Part shown: positions 49,158 to 58,102 of the stretch, in pieces
Layout of the letters: every line of letters begins with the position of its first letter
Position numbering within the stretch: position 1 is the first letter of the stretch
DNA from: Bacillota bacterium
Lineage (GTDB): Bacteria; Bacillota; Bacilli; Paenibacillales; NBRC-103111
Direction of reading: 5' to 3'
NCBI GenBank assembly: GCA_023388055.1
Contig: JAEWGW010000027.1
Location: 356,868 to 420,867, forward strand
DNA length: 64,000 bases
Program-made: the position numbers and the translations under genes
Notes under the pieces: model-generated
Database searches by the model: none
Told to the model about the DNA's origin: nothing
Seen by the model: the letters and a program-made list of their open reading frames with translations, nothing else

Positions 49158-51224
49158 ATGCATTGGTTGCGTAAAACCAAATGGGATATTCCGCTGGCGC
49201 TTATCGCCTTGCTTGCGGCTTTTCTGAACGGCTACGGCATCTGGAACGAGCAATACGCCAACTCCTATTACACGGCTGCTGTGGCCAGCATGCTGCAGAG
49301 CTTCCACAATTTCTTCTACGGGTCCTTCGACCCCGGCGGATTCGTAACAGTGGACAAACCTCCGGTAGTCTTCTGGCTTCAAACGGCCAGTGCCGCCTTG
49401 TTCGGCGTCCATGGCTGGAGTGTGATCCTGCCGCAAGCGCTGGCGGGTGTAGGGTCAGTTTTTATCCTATATGCGCTGGTAAAACCCGTTTTCGGCACAG
49501 GCGCAGCCCGGATAGCCGCCTTGGCCTTTGCCTGTACGCCCATTGCCGCAGCAGTAAGCCGCACAAACAACATTGACAGCATGCTGGTGTTCACCCTTTT
49601 GGCAGCAGCCTGGCTTTTGTTCCGCGGTGTCCGCAAAAGCAATTTATGGCTGCTGGCGGCAGCCTTTGCCGTTGTAGGACTGGGCTTTAATATGAAGATG
49701 CTGCAGGCTTACCTGGTGCTGCCGGCGTTTTACCTGTTTTATTGGATCGGATACCGCGTCCATTGGCCAAAGAGATTGGCCGGTTTGGCTGCGGTAACGG
49801 CGGCACTGGTGTTGGTGTCTCTCTCCTGGCCCTTGATCGTGGATATGGTACCGGCGGATAAACGGCCGTATGTGGGCAGCAGCCAAACGAACTCCGTGCT
49901 GGAATTGGCCTTTGGCTACAACGGCGTTTCCCGGCTGACTGGTGACAGAGGCCAAGGAGGCGGCGCAGCAGGTGGAAACAGCAGCCGAGGCGGTGACAGT
50001 ATGCAGCTGCCGCAAAACGGACAATCCGGGCCAGGCTCCGGCCAGGCTCCTCAGAATGGACGGACCCAGATGAATGCTGCCCGGATGCAGCAGGACGGAC
50101 AGCTCCGCCAGGACGGCAGCCAACGTCCGCAGCAAAGCGGCCCAATACCGCCTGACATAAACGGGCAGCCACCCCAAGATGGCCAAATGAACCAGGGAGA
50201 CGGCGGCGGCCAAGGAGGCGGCATGTTCGGCACAGGTACCAAAGGTGCATTCCGGCTGTTCCAGAAGGAGCTGTCCGGTCAAGCCAGCTGGCTGATTCCT
50301 TTTGCCTTCGTGGGAGCTGCCGGGGTTCTGGTTAGTGTACGGAGAAAACAGGTGACCCCCGCTCACAAGGAAACCGTCTTTTGGCTGGCCTGGCTTTTTC
50401 CCGGAATGATATTCTTCAGCATTGCCGGATTCTTCCACCATTATTATCTGATCATGCTGGCGCCGCCACTTGCAGCCTTGACCGGTGCAGGCTGGACGGA
50501 GCTGTGGCGCAGATACCGGGAGAATGCGGGCTGGACCGTCTGGCTTTTCCCTGCAGCCATAGCGTCTACCGCTGCACTCCAGTGGTATTTCGTACATCCC
50601 TACGATAAAGAGATCGGTAGCGGCTGGTCCACAACCATCGCCGCCGCTGGAGCAGCAGCAGCCGGTTTTCTGATCCTGGCGAAGCTCCTGCGCAAAGCCG
50701 TTCCGGCGGCGGCAGCTGTGCTGGCCTTCCTGGTGCTCCTTGTCGGCCCGCTGTATTGGGCGGCCACACCGATCACTTACGGCCAGAGCGCACAGCTGCC
50801 CCAAGCGGGACCGGACACCTCCAGCCGTTTCGGCGGAGGGGATGGGGGCGGAGGAGGCGGCTCATCCGCAGTGGATGAAGGGCTGTATCAATATCTTGTG
50901 CAGCATCAAACCGGAGAGACCTTCCTGTTTGCCACAACCCGATATAATACGGCAGTTCCCTATATTATCGAAAAAGGCGCGGCGGTGATGGCTATGGGCG
51001 GTTACTCCGGCTCAGATCCCATACTGACGGCGGAATCTCTGGAGGCCATGGTGGCCGAAGGGAAGGTAAAGTATTTCCTGATCTCCAACAGAGGGGGACC
51101 AGGAGGAGGCAGCTCGGGACTGACCTCTTGGATCATTAACCACGGCAGGGCCATATCGGAGAGTGAATATGGCGGCAGCAGCGGCACCTTATATGAGGTA
51201 ACTCTAGAATCTGAAGGAGGATGA
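49158..51224 (+). CDS. Glycosyltransferase family 39 membrane protein (YkcB-like)
   Basis: A 688-residue polytopic membrane enzyme of the PMT/ArnT type, using a polyprenyl-phosphate sugar donor. The acidic segment GGFVTVDKPPVVFWLQ near residues 60-75 is the typical first-loop catalytic motif, and 11 or more membrane helices follow. Residues about 270-365 are a Gly/Gln/Asn/Asp-rich low-complexity loop; a second Gly-rich stretch stands near 560. The start at 49158 follows GGGCGGGGAC, a modest ribosome site. The donor is probably made by the GT2 gene that starts 5 nt after its stop. It is divergent from the two-component system and likely part of its regulon. Confidence 0.9.
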   Translation: MHWLRKTKWDIPLALIALLAAFLNGYGIWNEQYANSYYTAAVASMLQSFHNFFYGSFDPGGFVTVDKPPVVFWLQTASAALFGVHGWSVILPQALAGVGSVFILYALVKPVFGTGAARIAALAFACTPIAAAVSRTNNIDSMLVFTLLAAAWLLFRGVRKSNLWLLAAAFAVVGLGFNMKMLQAYLVLPAFYLFYWIGYRVHWPKRLAGLAAVTAALVLVSLSWPLIVDMVPADKRPYVGSSQTNSVLELAFGYNGVSRLTGDRGQGGGAAGGNSSRGGDSMQLPQNGQSGPGSGQAPQNGRTQMNAARMQQDGQLRQDGSQRPQQSGPIPPDINGQPPQDGQMNQGDGGGQGGGMFGTGTKGAFRLFQKELSGQASWLIPFAFVGAAGVLVSVRRKQVTPAHKETVFWLAWLFPGMIFFSIAGFFHHYYLIMLAPPLAALTGAGWTELWRRYRENAGWTVWLFPAAIASTAALQWYFVHPYDKEIGSGWSTTIAAAGAAAAGFLILAKLLRKAVPAAAAVLAFLVLLVGPLYWAATPITYGQSAQLPQAGPDTSSRFGGGDGGGGGGSSAVDEGLYQYLVQHQTGETFLFATTRYNTAVPYIIEKGAAVMAMGGYSGSDPILTAESLEAMVAEGKVKYFLISNRGGPGGGSSGLTSWIINHGRAISESEYGGSSGTLYEVTLESEGG

Positions 51225-51229
51225 GCCGT

Positions 51230-52210
51230 ATGGCAGGAACACCCCGTTATTCCATTGTGATACCCATGTACAACGAGGAGGAGGTTATCGAAGAAACATA
51301 CCGCCGCTTGAAATTGGTGATGAGCTCTGTTGGCGAATCCTACGAGCTATTGTTTGTCAATGATGGCAGCCGGGACAGATGTGCGGAGATGATCCGGGAA
51401 TACGCCTTCTGGGACAGCAGTGTCCGGCTTCTGGAGTTTTCCCGGAATTTCGGGCATCAGGTGGCGGTCACCGCCGGTATGGACCATGCTGCGGGAGATG
51501 CGGTGATCCTGATTGATGCGGACCTCCAGGACCCGCCTGAGCTGATTCTCCCCATGATCGACAAGTGGAAGGAGGGTTATGACGTTGTGTATGCCAAGCG
51601 GCTGAGGCGCAAGGGGGAAACCTGGTTCAAACGGGCTACCGCCAGCGTCTTCTACCGGGTGCTGCGTGCCTGTACGGACACTCCCATTCCGGTAGATACC
51701 GGGGATTTCCGTCTGATGGACCGGAGGGTTGTTGCGGAAATGAGGCGTTTGACCGAAAAGAACCGTTTCGTCCGGGGGTTGGTCAGCTGGGTGGGCTTTC
51801 AACAGACCGCCGTCGAATATGAACGGGATGAGCGGCTGGCTGGAGAGACCAAGTATCCCCTTCGCAAAATGATCAAGCTGTGCCTGGACGGGATAACCTC
51901 CTTCTCCTCCAAACCCCTGAAGCTGGCCGGATATGCGGGAGCATTGCTGTCAGCAGCAGGTTTTGTATATTTGGCTTATATACTGGGTTTAGCCGCTTTT
52001 ACGGACCGGGCGGTTAAAGGTTGGACCTCCCTGATGGGGATAACCCTGCTGCTGGATGGGGTTATCCTGCTGATGATAGGGATTCTGGGAGAATATGTGG
52101 GACGGATTTACGAGGAAAGCAAAAACCGGCCTCTTTATATTCTGAAAGACAGCGTCTCCCAGGAGAAAAAGCAGGAGCCGGTTCGCTACCGTGCTGCTGA
52201 GAATCAATAA
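51230..52210 (+). CDS. Glycosyltransferase family 2, polyprenyl-phosphate type (YkcC-like)
   Basis: A 326-residue enzyme with a GT2 domain (YSIVIPMYNEEEVIEETYRR at the start, DADLQDPPE as the metal-binding acidic motif) and two C-terminal membrane helices (~230-295). This layout is that of polyprenyl-phosphate mannosyl/glucosyltransferases (YkcC, GtrB, DPM-like). It would charge undecaprenyl phosphate with a sugar for the GT39 enzyme. The ATG at 51230 has AAGGAGG 9 nt upstream; an earlier ATG at 51221 touches that site directly and is unlikely. Confidence 0.92.
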   Translation: MAGTPRYSIVIPMYNEEEVIEETYRRLKLVMSSVGESYELLFVNDGSRDRCAEMIREYAFWDSSVRLLEFSRNFGHQVAVTAGMDHAAGDAVILIDADLQDPPELILPMIDKWKEGYDVVYAKRLRRKGETWFKRATASVFYRVLRACTDTPIPVDTGDFRLMDRRVVAEMRRLTEKNRFVRGLVSWVGFQQTAVEYERDERLAGETKYPLRKMIKLCLDGITSFSSKPLKLAGYAGALLSAAGFVYLAYILGLAAFTDRAVKGWTSLMGITLLLDGVILLMIGILGEYVGRIYEESKNRPLYILKDSVSQEKKQEPVRYRAAENQ

Positions 52211-52260
52211 AAAGCCGCCGCTTATGAATGGCTATTCCGCGCAAAACGGGCCATTTCAAA

Positions 52261-52447
52261 ATCTAACGAACCTGTAACACGCTATTTCGCGCAAAACGGG
52301 CTTATTATAAATCTAACGAATCTGTAACACGCTATTCGCCGGTTGAAGGGGCTTTTTGGCCACCATTCGGACAAATAGCGTGGCTGAGATTCGTTAGATT
52401 TTAAGCATGCCCGCCTATAGCCAAATAACGTTGCTCAAGTTCGTTAG
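52261..52447. repeat. Intergenic palindromic repeat cluster, family B
   Basis: Direct units CTAACGAACCTGTAACACGCTA and CTAACGAATCTGTAACACGCTA (first 20 bases nearly identical), followed by reversed units containing ATAGCGTGGCTGAGATTCG and ATAACGTTGCTCAAGTTCG. Related to 24141-24324 and 63777-63875. Confidence 0.7.
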
Positions 52448-52448
52448 C

Positions 52449-52560
52449 GCTTCTGCCGCACCTCCTCCGTGCTTCTGCCGCACCTCCGCCGCATCTCTTG
52501 CGCACCTCCGCAGCACCTCTCGCACCTCTTCCGCACCTTTTCCGCCGCCCCCGCAACTCC
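52449..52560. repeat. Low-complexity CGCACCTC-type tandem repeat
   Basis: An irregular array of units such as GCCGCACCTCCTCCGTGCTT and CGCACCTCCGC, strongly pyrimidine-biased. With the preceding cluster it fills the 538-bp gap before the kinase promoter. No gene is seen. Confidence 0.6.
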
Positions 52561-52611
52561 GAGCCCCCTTTTCCCCCGTCCCCTTACCTTCCCGTCCCTC
52601 TGCCAAAAGCC

Positions 52612-52639
52612 TTGAATACCGCGGCCAATCTTTTATAAT
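52612..52639 (+). promoter_or_regulatory. Promoter of the second YesM/YesN pair
   Basis: TTGAAT and TATAAT with a 16-bp spacer, about 110 bp before the kinase start. Confidence 0.65.
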
Positions 52640-52748
52640 AGGGAGGACAGGCGGAAGATTCCTGCTTGAGGCGGGTATCCTATGGCTGAACACGAGCTTG
52701 CCCCTGAAGTGGTAAGCGATTTCATGACCCGAAAGAGGGAGGTGCAGC

Positions 52749-54572
52749 ATGTTCTATTCCCTTAAAAACAGACTGATCGCTTTTTTTGTGCTCCTGCTGG
52801 TGCTCTCCTTCGGCACCATGTCCCTGCTTTTGTTCAGCCAGTCCCGGGCGATTATCCGCTCCTATATCGAAACCTCCGCATTGGAGAAAATGGACGAATA
52901 CGGCTCCTTCATCAGCATGGCAGCGCTGCAGGTCTACGATATCTCCTCCCTGGTTTTTAACAGCGAGGAAACAAAAAATTGGAATTCGTCCCTCACCGAC
53001 CCTGCCCTTTCGGAAGGGGAGAAGATGCTGGCCAATATCAGCCTGAGCAAATTTTTAACCCATGCCGTCAACAGCTATTCCGGCATTTCCGCCGTCTCCC
53101 TGTACCGGGAGGAGGGGCTGATCGTCAGCGAGGATAATGAGGTAATTTGGGATCGCAGCTTCATGCAGGCCGCCTGGTACAAGGACTTTATGGGTCGCGG
53201 CAGGCATTGGGTGTCCGCTCATACGGACCAGGTGGAGATTCGGCGTGCCCGTCCTTATCAGGTGCTGAGCCTGCTTCTGCCGGTTGGGGTGCTGGAGCCC
53301 TCCAAAGCCAAGACAGTCATGAAGGTCAATGTCAGTGAGGATTTTTTCCTCGAGCCGCTGAGCCGGATTCACCTGGGCGAAACCGGCACCATCTTCCTGC
53401 TGGATGGGGAGGGCAGCCCGATTCTGTCCCAGAAGCTGTACGAGAGCAAAAAAGCGGCGCTCCGCCAGGTGGAAGCTATCCGCCAGAATACCGGTGGGCC
53501 TACGGAGGGTGTCGTTTATCTGAAGAACGATCAGGGCGATACGGACATTCTGGTGTACAAAAAGCTGAAGCAAAGCGGCTGGCTCCTGATGGGGCTTGTC
53601 CCTGAACGGGATCTGTATGCCCAGCTGTACACCCTCCGCACCACGGTGATTATTTTCTCCTCTTTTTTGTTGATTGCCGCTATTCTTCTGGCGACCTGGC
53701 TATCGGTTGGCATTACCAAACCCCTGTCCAGATTGACCTCGGCCATGCGGTATGTCCAGACGGGAGATTTTGCCCTGGCGGAAAGCCGCATCCCGGAGGA
53801 GAATACGGTTCGCAATGAGGTCGGCTTCGTGGTGGCCAGCTTCCGCAACATGGTGCTGCAGCTGCGCCAGCACATCAAAACCGAATTTGAGCTGAAGCTC
53901 CTGCGCCAGCAAGCGGAGTACAAGGCGCTTTTGATGCAGATGAACCCTCATTTTCTCTTTAATACACTGGAGCTGCTAAGCAGCCTCTCCATGCAGAAGC
54001 GGACAGAGGACAGTGTGCAGGTGATTGAATCGCTGGGCAAAATGCTGCGGTTTTCCCTGAACAGCAAGGAGGATTTGATTCCGCTGACGGAGGAGATTTC
54101 CTGTCTGCGCCATTATATCTCCATCCTCTCCATCCGTTTCCGGGAACGGCTGGACCTTCAGCTGGAGGTGGAAGGAAAGCCGGAGGGACGATTTATTGTC
54201 AAATTTCTGCTCCAGCCTCTGGTGGAAAATGCGGTGAAATACAGCTTTGCCAGCCAGGCGCAAGCTCATGTCCGCATTTGTGTTAAGGTAGAGGGCGGAC
54301 GGCTGCGGCTTATGGTGGCGGACAACGGTCCCGGTCTGCCCGAAGGGCTCGCCGCCCAACTGGAGGAGGAAGCCACCCGCTCCCGGCTGAACGATGTGCT
54401 GAACAACAGTGGGCAGATCGGCCTGCGCAATGTTTTGGCCCGCTGCAGCCTGTATTACGGCTCCGGGTTTACCTATAGGATCGAGTCACAGCCTGATCGG
54501 GGCACGTTGATTGAGCTGTGCCTGCCGGCAGGAGAAGGAGTCATGCGAACGGAAGAGGAGGGAATGGCTTGA
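52749..54572 (+). CDS. YesM-type sensor histidine kinase
   Basis: A 607-residue sensor: membrane helix (~7-29), extracellular Cache-like region (~30-295), second helix (~298-320), HAMP (~322-378), His_kinase domain with LLMQMNPHFLFNTLELLSSL carrying the phosphoacceptor His, and ATPase with VADNGPGLPEGL and GQIGLRNVLARC. GAGGGAGG lies about 6 nt before the ATG. Its stop overlaps the next start by 1 nt. It probably senses a saccharide together with the binding protein encoded downstream. Confidence 0.93.
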   Translation: MFYSLKNRLIAFFVLLLVLSFGTMSLLLFSQSRAIIRSYIETSALEKMDEYGSFISMAALQVYDISSLVFNSEETKNWNSSLTDPALSEGEKMLANISLSKFLTHAVNSYSGISAVSLYREEGLIVSEDNEVIWDRSFMQAAWYKDFMGRGRHWVSAHTDQVEIRRARPYQVLSLLLPVGVLEPSKAKTVMKVNVSEDFFLEPLSRIHLGETGTIFLLDGEGSPILSQKLYESKKAALRQVEAIRQNTGGPTEGVVYLKNDQGDTDILVYKKLKQSGWLLMGLVPERDLYAQLYTLRTTVIIFSSFLLIAAILLATWLSVGITKPLSRLTSAMRYVQTGDFALAESRIPEENTVRNEVGFVVASFRNMVLQLRQHIKTEFELKLLRQQAEYKALLMQMNPHFLFNTLELLSSLSMQKRTEDSVQVIESLGKMLRFSLNSKEDLIPLTEEISCLRHYISILSIRFRERLDLQLEVEGKPEGRFIVKFLLQPLVENAVKYSFASQAQAHVRICVKVEGGRLRLMVADNGPGLPEGLAAQLEEEATRSRLNDVLNNSGQIGLRNVLARCSLYYGSGFTYRIESQPDRGTLIELCLPAGEGVMRTEEEGMA

Positions 54573-56182
54573 TGTACCGGGTACTGATCGTGGACGATGA
54601 GCCGGATATCCGGCTTGGCTTGAATATGAAGATTGATTGGCAGCAGTTGGGACTGGAGCTGGCCGGTGAGGCGGGCAACGGGGTGGAGGCTATGGAATGG
54701 CTGGCTGCCGGAGAAGCGGATATTGTGATTACCGATATGAATATGCCCATGATGAACGGGGTCACCTTCCTGAAGGAATGCCGGGAGCAGTATCCTGATC
54801 TGAAGCTGATTGTCATTACCGGATATGAGGATTTTCACTATGCCAAAGCGGCCATTCAGAGTCAGGCTAAGGACTATCTCCTGAAGCCGGTGGCAAGAGA
54901 TGAGCTGAACGGGGCGTTGGCCAGAGTGGCGGGTGAGCTGGAGGAGTCCAGCAGAACCACCAGCCAGAAGGCGCTGCTGGAGTGGAAGCTCTCCCAATAT
55001 TATGCCGAGATGCGGGAGCATTACATTCTTCAAGCGGTCAAGGCTGAGGGAATGCCGGGGGCAGCTGTCAGGGACAGGGCCAAGCTGTTCGAGCTGGACA
55101 GCTGGGAGAGCCGCCCGGTCCGGTTCGTCTCGGCAGGGATGCGGGAGCGCCAGCAGGCTGAAGCCTCCCGGGAGCGGTCCCCGGAGAAGCTGAGCCTGCC
55201 CTTTCAGCTGTTATGCCGGGAATACGGAGGCGGGCAAGAGGAGGAGGCGCTGGTATTTTATGATGCCGGTTATCCCGGTCTGATGCACTTTATTGTGCCG
55301 GGATCCGGGGAGGCCTGTGCCCGGTTTGTGGAGGGGCTGAAGCTTTGCCTGCGGCAGCATCTGCGGGTGGAGCCGGTGGCGGGCACCGGACAGCAGGCAG
55401 AGGGACTGAAGGAATGGCGGGAAGGGTATCTGTCGGCTCTTCTGGACTGGAATCTGCAGGACATGCAGCCGGCAGGCCAACAAACCGCCGCCGGGGACAC
55501 AAGTAACTCCTTGTCGGAGGAAACGGCGGCACTTCTCCGCCAATGTCTGCTGAAGGGGGAGGAGAGGGTGTTCGGGGAAACGGTGAAGAAAGAGCTGTCC
55601 CAGTCCTTCTCCGTTTCCCGGTCCGCCTTTGTCAAAACCATCTTCCAGATTTATATGCTCATCGAAGCCGTGGCTGTGCAGACCGGCGTCCATAGCGAAA
55701 CGGGCAATGCCCTATGGGTCAGCCCGGAGCTGGCTCTGGGCTTGCGCACCGTCGACAAGGCGGAGTTGTTCCTGGCGGATTTGGCCCGGTTCACACAGAA
55801 CCAGGCCAAGGAGGAAAGCGCCGACCCCGACCGGAAGCTGGTGCGGGCGGTGGAGCAGTTTATCCGGGATAACTATATGTACGACTTGACGCTGACGATG
55901 CTGGCCGAACACTTTAATTATCACCCTTCGTATTTTTCCGAGCTGTTCAAGTCCAAGATGGGCAAAAGCTTCGTCCAATACGTAACCGAGGTGCGGCTCT
56001 CCCAGGCGGTCCGGCTGCTGGAGGAGACCCCCTTATCCCTGTGGGATATTGCCGAGCTGACCGGGTTTGCCAATGCCAGCTACTTCAGCACCAAGTTCAA
56101 GCGTCAATACGGGGTAGCTCCATCCGATTACCGGCAGGCCCGCCAACATGAAAAAAGTGAAGATCAACAGCCGAAAAAATGA
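54572..56182 (+). CDS. YesN-type response regulator (receiver + AraC domain)
   Basis: A 536-residue regulator. The receiver (1-120) starts MYRVLIVDDEPDIRLGLNMK, with the phosphoacceptor in IVITDMNMPMMNG. A long middle region (~130-420) of unknown fold follows, then a C-terminal AraC domain (~430-530; LTLTMLAEHFNYHPSYFSELF and LSLWDIAELTGFANASYFS). The start overlaps the kinase stop (TGATG) with GAGGAGGG 9 nt upstream. A strong hairpin lies just after the stop, so the ABC genes downstream are mainly transcribed separately. Confidence 0.93.
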   Translation: MYRVLIVDDEPDIRLGLNMKIDWQQLGLELAGEAGNGVEAMEWLAAGEADIVITDMNMPMMNGVTFLKECREQYPDLKLIVITGYEDFHYAKAAIQSQAKDYLLKPVARDELNGALARVAGELEESSRTTSQKALLEWKLSQYYAEMREHYILQAVKAEGMPGAAVRDRAKLFELDSWESRPVRFVSAGMRERQQAEASRERSPEKLSLPFQLLCREYGGGQEEEALVFYDAGYPGLMHFIVPGSGEACARFVEGLKLCLRQHLRVEPVAGTGQQAEGLKEWREGYLSALLDWNLQDMQPAGQQTAAGDTSNSLSEETAALLRQCLLKGEERVFGETVKKELSQSFSVSRSAFVKTIFQIYMLIEAVAVQTGVHSETGNALWVSPELALGLRTVDKAELFLADLARFTQNQAKEESADPDRKLVRAVEQFIRDNYMYDLTLTMLAEHFNYHPSYFSELFKSKMGKSFVQYVTEVRLSQAVRLLEETPLSLWDIAELTGFANASYFSTKFKRQYGVAPSDYRQARQHEKSEDQQPKK

Positions 56183-56199
56183 GATTCAGCTTCCACCGC

Positions 56200-56242
56200 A
56201 AAAGCCGTATGCTGGGTATGTAAACAGCATACGGCTTTTCTT
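56200..56242 (+). terminator. Strong hairpin between the regulator and the ABC genes
   Basis: AAAAGCCGTATGCTG (56200-56214) and CAGCATACGGCTTTT (56225-56239) are exactly complementary, 15 bp, with a short T run. It follows the regulator stop by 18 nt. A longer reading of the permease gene would run through it, which argues for the GTG start at 56262. Confidence 0.75.
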
Positions 56243-56261
56243 CGAGAAAGAGGTGGCAAAT

Positions 56262-57176
56262 GTGAAAACGTCGGCAAAGTCCTCGATCTGGCGCCAGAAC
56301 CGCACAGCATATCTGTTTTTGCTTCCATGGCTGCTGGGATTTTTCTGTCTGACTCTGGGACCCATGCTGGGCTCCTTGTACTTATCCTTCACCAAATACA
56401 ATCTGCTTAATGCGCCAGTGTGGAACGGCCTGGACAATTACAAAACTATTTTTACCGACGACCAGTCCTTCGTAAATTCCATTGTACTAACCTTCAAGTA
56501 TGTGTTGATGGCCGTTCCGCTGCGGTTGGCCTTTGCTCTGGCTGTGGCTATGGCCCTGAATAAAGGGCTGAAGCTTCTTGGGGTTTACCGCACGGTGTAT
56601 TATGTACCCTCCCTGCTGGGAGGCAGTGTGGCGATTGCCATTGTGTGGAGGAAGATGTTCGACGGCGACGGGCTGGTGAACCTTTTTCTGAGTATTTTCG
56701 GGATCAAAGGGCCTTCGTGGATTGCCCATCCCAGTTATGTGATTTATGCGATTGTAGCTCTGGCGGTATGGCAATTTGGTTCGGCCATGGTGATTTTCCT
56801 GGCGGGATTAAAGCAAATTCCGGCGGATTTGTACGAGGCTGCCGAGGTGGATGGAGCTGGGAAAACACGGCAATTTTTCAGGATAACCCTGCCGCTTTTG
56901 TCACCGGTGATTTTCTTCAATCTGTTGATGACCATTATCAATTCCTTCCAGGTATTCACACCCGGTTATGTTATCGGAGACGGACGGGGCGGTCCGATTG
57001 ATTCCACTCTGTTTTATACGCTGTACCTGTATTTGAAGGGCTTCTCGTATTTCGACATGGGTTATGCATCCGCCCTGGCTTGGATTCTGCTGGCCATTAT
57101 CGGCTTGTTTACGGCGATTGTGTTCGTAACCTCCAAGTATTGGGTGTTCTACGGTGACGGCAAGGAGGGGCATTGA
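56262..57176 (+). CDS. Sugar ABC transporter permease (MalF-like)
   Basis: A 304-residue permease with six helices and the EAA loop LYEAAEVDGAGKTRQFFRIT followed by LPLLS. I prefer the GTG at 56262 (VKTSAKSSIWRQ), with AAAGAGGTGG 5 nt upstream; an ATG at 56148 would start inside the upstream regulator gene and span the terminator hairpin. It is followed 2 nt later by the second permease gene. Part of a second CUT1 importer. Confidence 0.9.
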   Translation: MKTSAKSSIWRQNRTAYLFLLPWLLGFFCLTLGPMLGSLYLSFTKYNLLNAPVWNGLDNYKTIFTDDQSFVNSIVLTFKYVLMAVPLRLAFALAVAMALNKGLKLLGVYRTVYYVPSLLGGSVAIAIVWRKMFDGDGLVNLFLSIFGIKGPSWIAHPSYVIYAIVALAVWQFGSAMVIFLAGLKQIPADLYEAAEVDGAGKTRQFFRITLPLLSPVIFFNLLMTIINSFQVFTPGYVIGDGRGGPIDSTLFYTLYLYLKGFSYFDMGYASALAWILLAIIGLFTAIVFVTSKYWVFYGDGKEGH

Positions 57177-57178
57177 TC

Positions 57179-58018
57179 ATGGCTTATCAAACGGTATATT
57201 CCAAAGTCATTCGACATCTTGTCATCATCGCTCTGGGCCTGCTGATGCTGTACCCGGTAATGTGGCTGCTCTCCAGCTCCTTCAAGCCTAACAGTCTGAT
57301 ATTCACGGACACCAGCCTGTGGCCCAAGGAATTTACGCTGGAGCATTACCGTAACGGCTGGCGGGGGCTGCAGGGCATCTCCTTCGGCAGATTCTTCGCC
57401 AATTCGGCCTTCATCTCCATTATGGCGGTGCTGGGCAATGTCATCACCTGCTCGTTGGCTGCGTATGCCTTCGGCAGACTGGATTTTAAGCTGAAGGGGC
57501 TGTGGTTCGGCCTGATGCTCATCACCATCATGCTGCCCTATCATGTTACACTGGTGCCCCAGTATATCATTTACAACTACTTCGGCTGGATTAATTCCTA
57601 TTTGCCGCTTATTGTGCCCAAGTGGCTGGCTCATGATTCCTTTTTTATTCTGCTGATGGTCCAGTTCATCCGGGGGATTCCCAAGGAGCTGGACGAAAGC
57701 GCCACTATTGACGGATGTGGCCAGGGACAAATTTATTTCCGGATTGTGCTGCCGTTATTGGTTCCGGCTTTGATTACCACCTCGATCTTTACCTTTATGT
57801 GGTCTTGGGATGATTTTTTTAGCCAAATGATCTATTTGAACAAAATTGATCTGTTTACGGTACAACTGGGCATCCGCTCCTTGTTCGATCCGTCCGGCGA
57901 ATCCGATTGGGGCGCTCTGCTGGCTATGTCTGTGCTGTCTCTGGTGCCCGTATTAACCATTTTCTTTTCCTTCCAGCGATATTTCCTGGAGGGGATTGCC
58001 ACTACAGGACTCAAGTGA
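57179..58018 (+). CDS. Sugar ABC transporter permease (MalG-like)
   Basis: A 279-residue permease with six helices and the EAA loop ELDESATIDGCGQGQIYFRI followed by VLPLL. GGAGGGG stands about 8 nt before the ATG at 57179. Its partner is the preceding permease; the binding protein follows 84 nt downstream. Confidence 0.93.
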   Translation: MAYQTVYSKVIRHLVIIALGLLMLYPVMWLLSSSFKPNSLIFTDTSLWPKEFTLEHYRNGWRGLQGISFGRFFANSAFISIMAVLGNVITCSLAAYAFGRLDFKLKGLWFGLMLITIMLPYHVTLVPQYIIYNYFGWINSYLPLIVPKWLAHDSFFILLMVQFIRGIPKELDESATIDGCGQGQIYFRIVLPLLVPALITTSIFTFMWSWDDFFSQMIYLNKIDLFTVQLGIRSLFDPSGESDWGALLAMSVLSLVPVLTIFFSFQRYFLEGIATTGLK

Positions 58019-58102
58019 GTCGCCCATATAGAAGAGCACAAGGTTTGGGCAAGTAAAGCCGGCAAGAATGGTATACACTATTTTAATAGGGGGAAAACCA
58101 TC

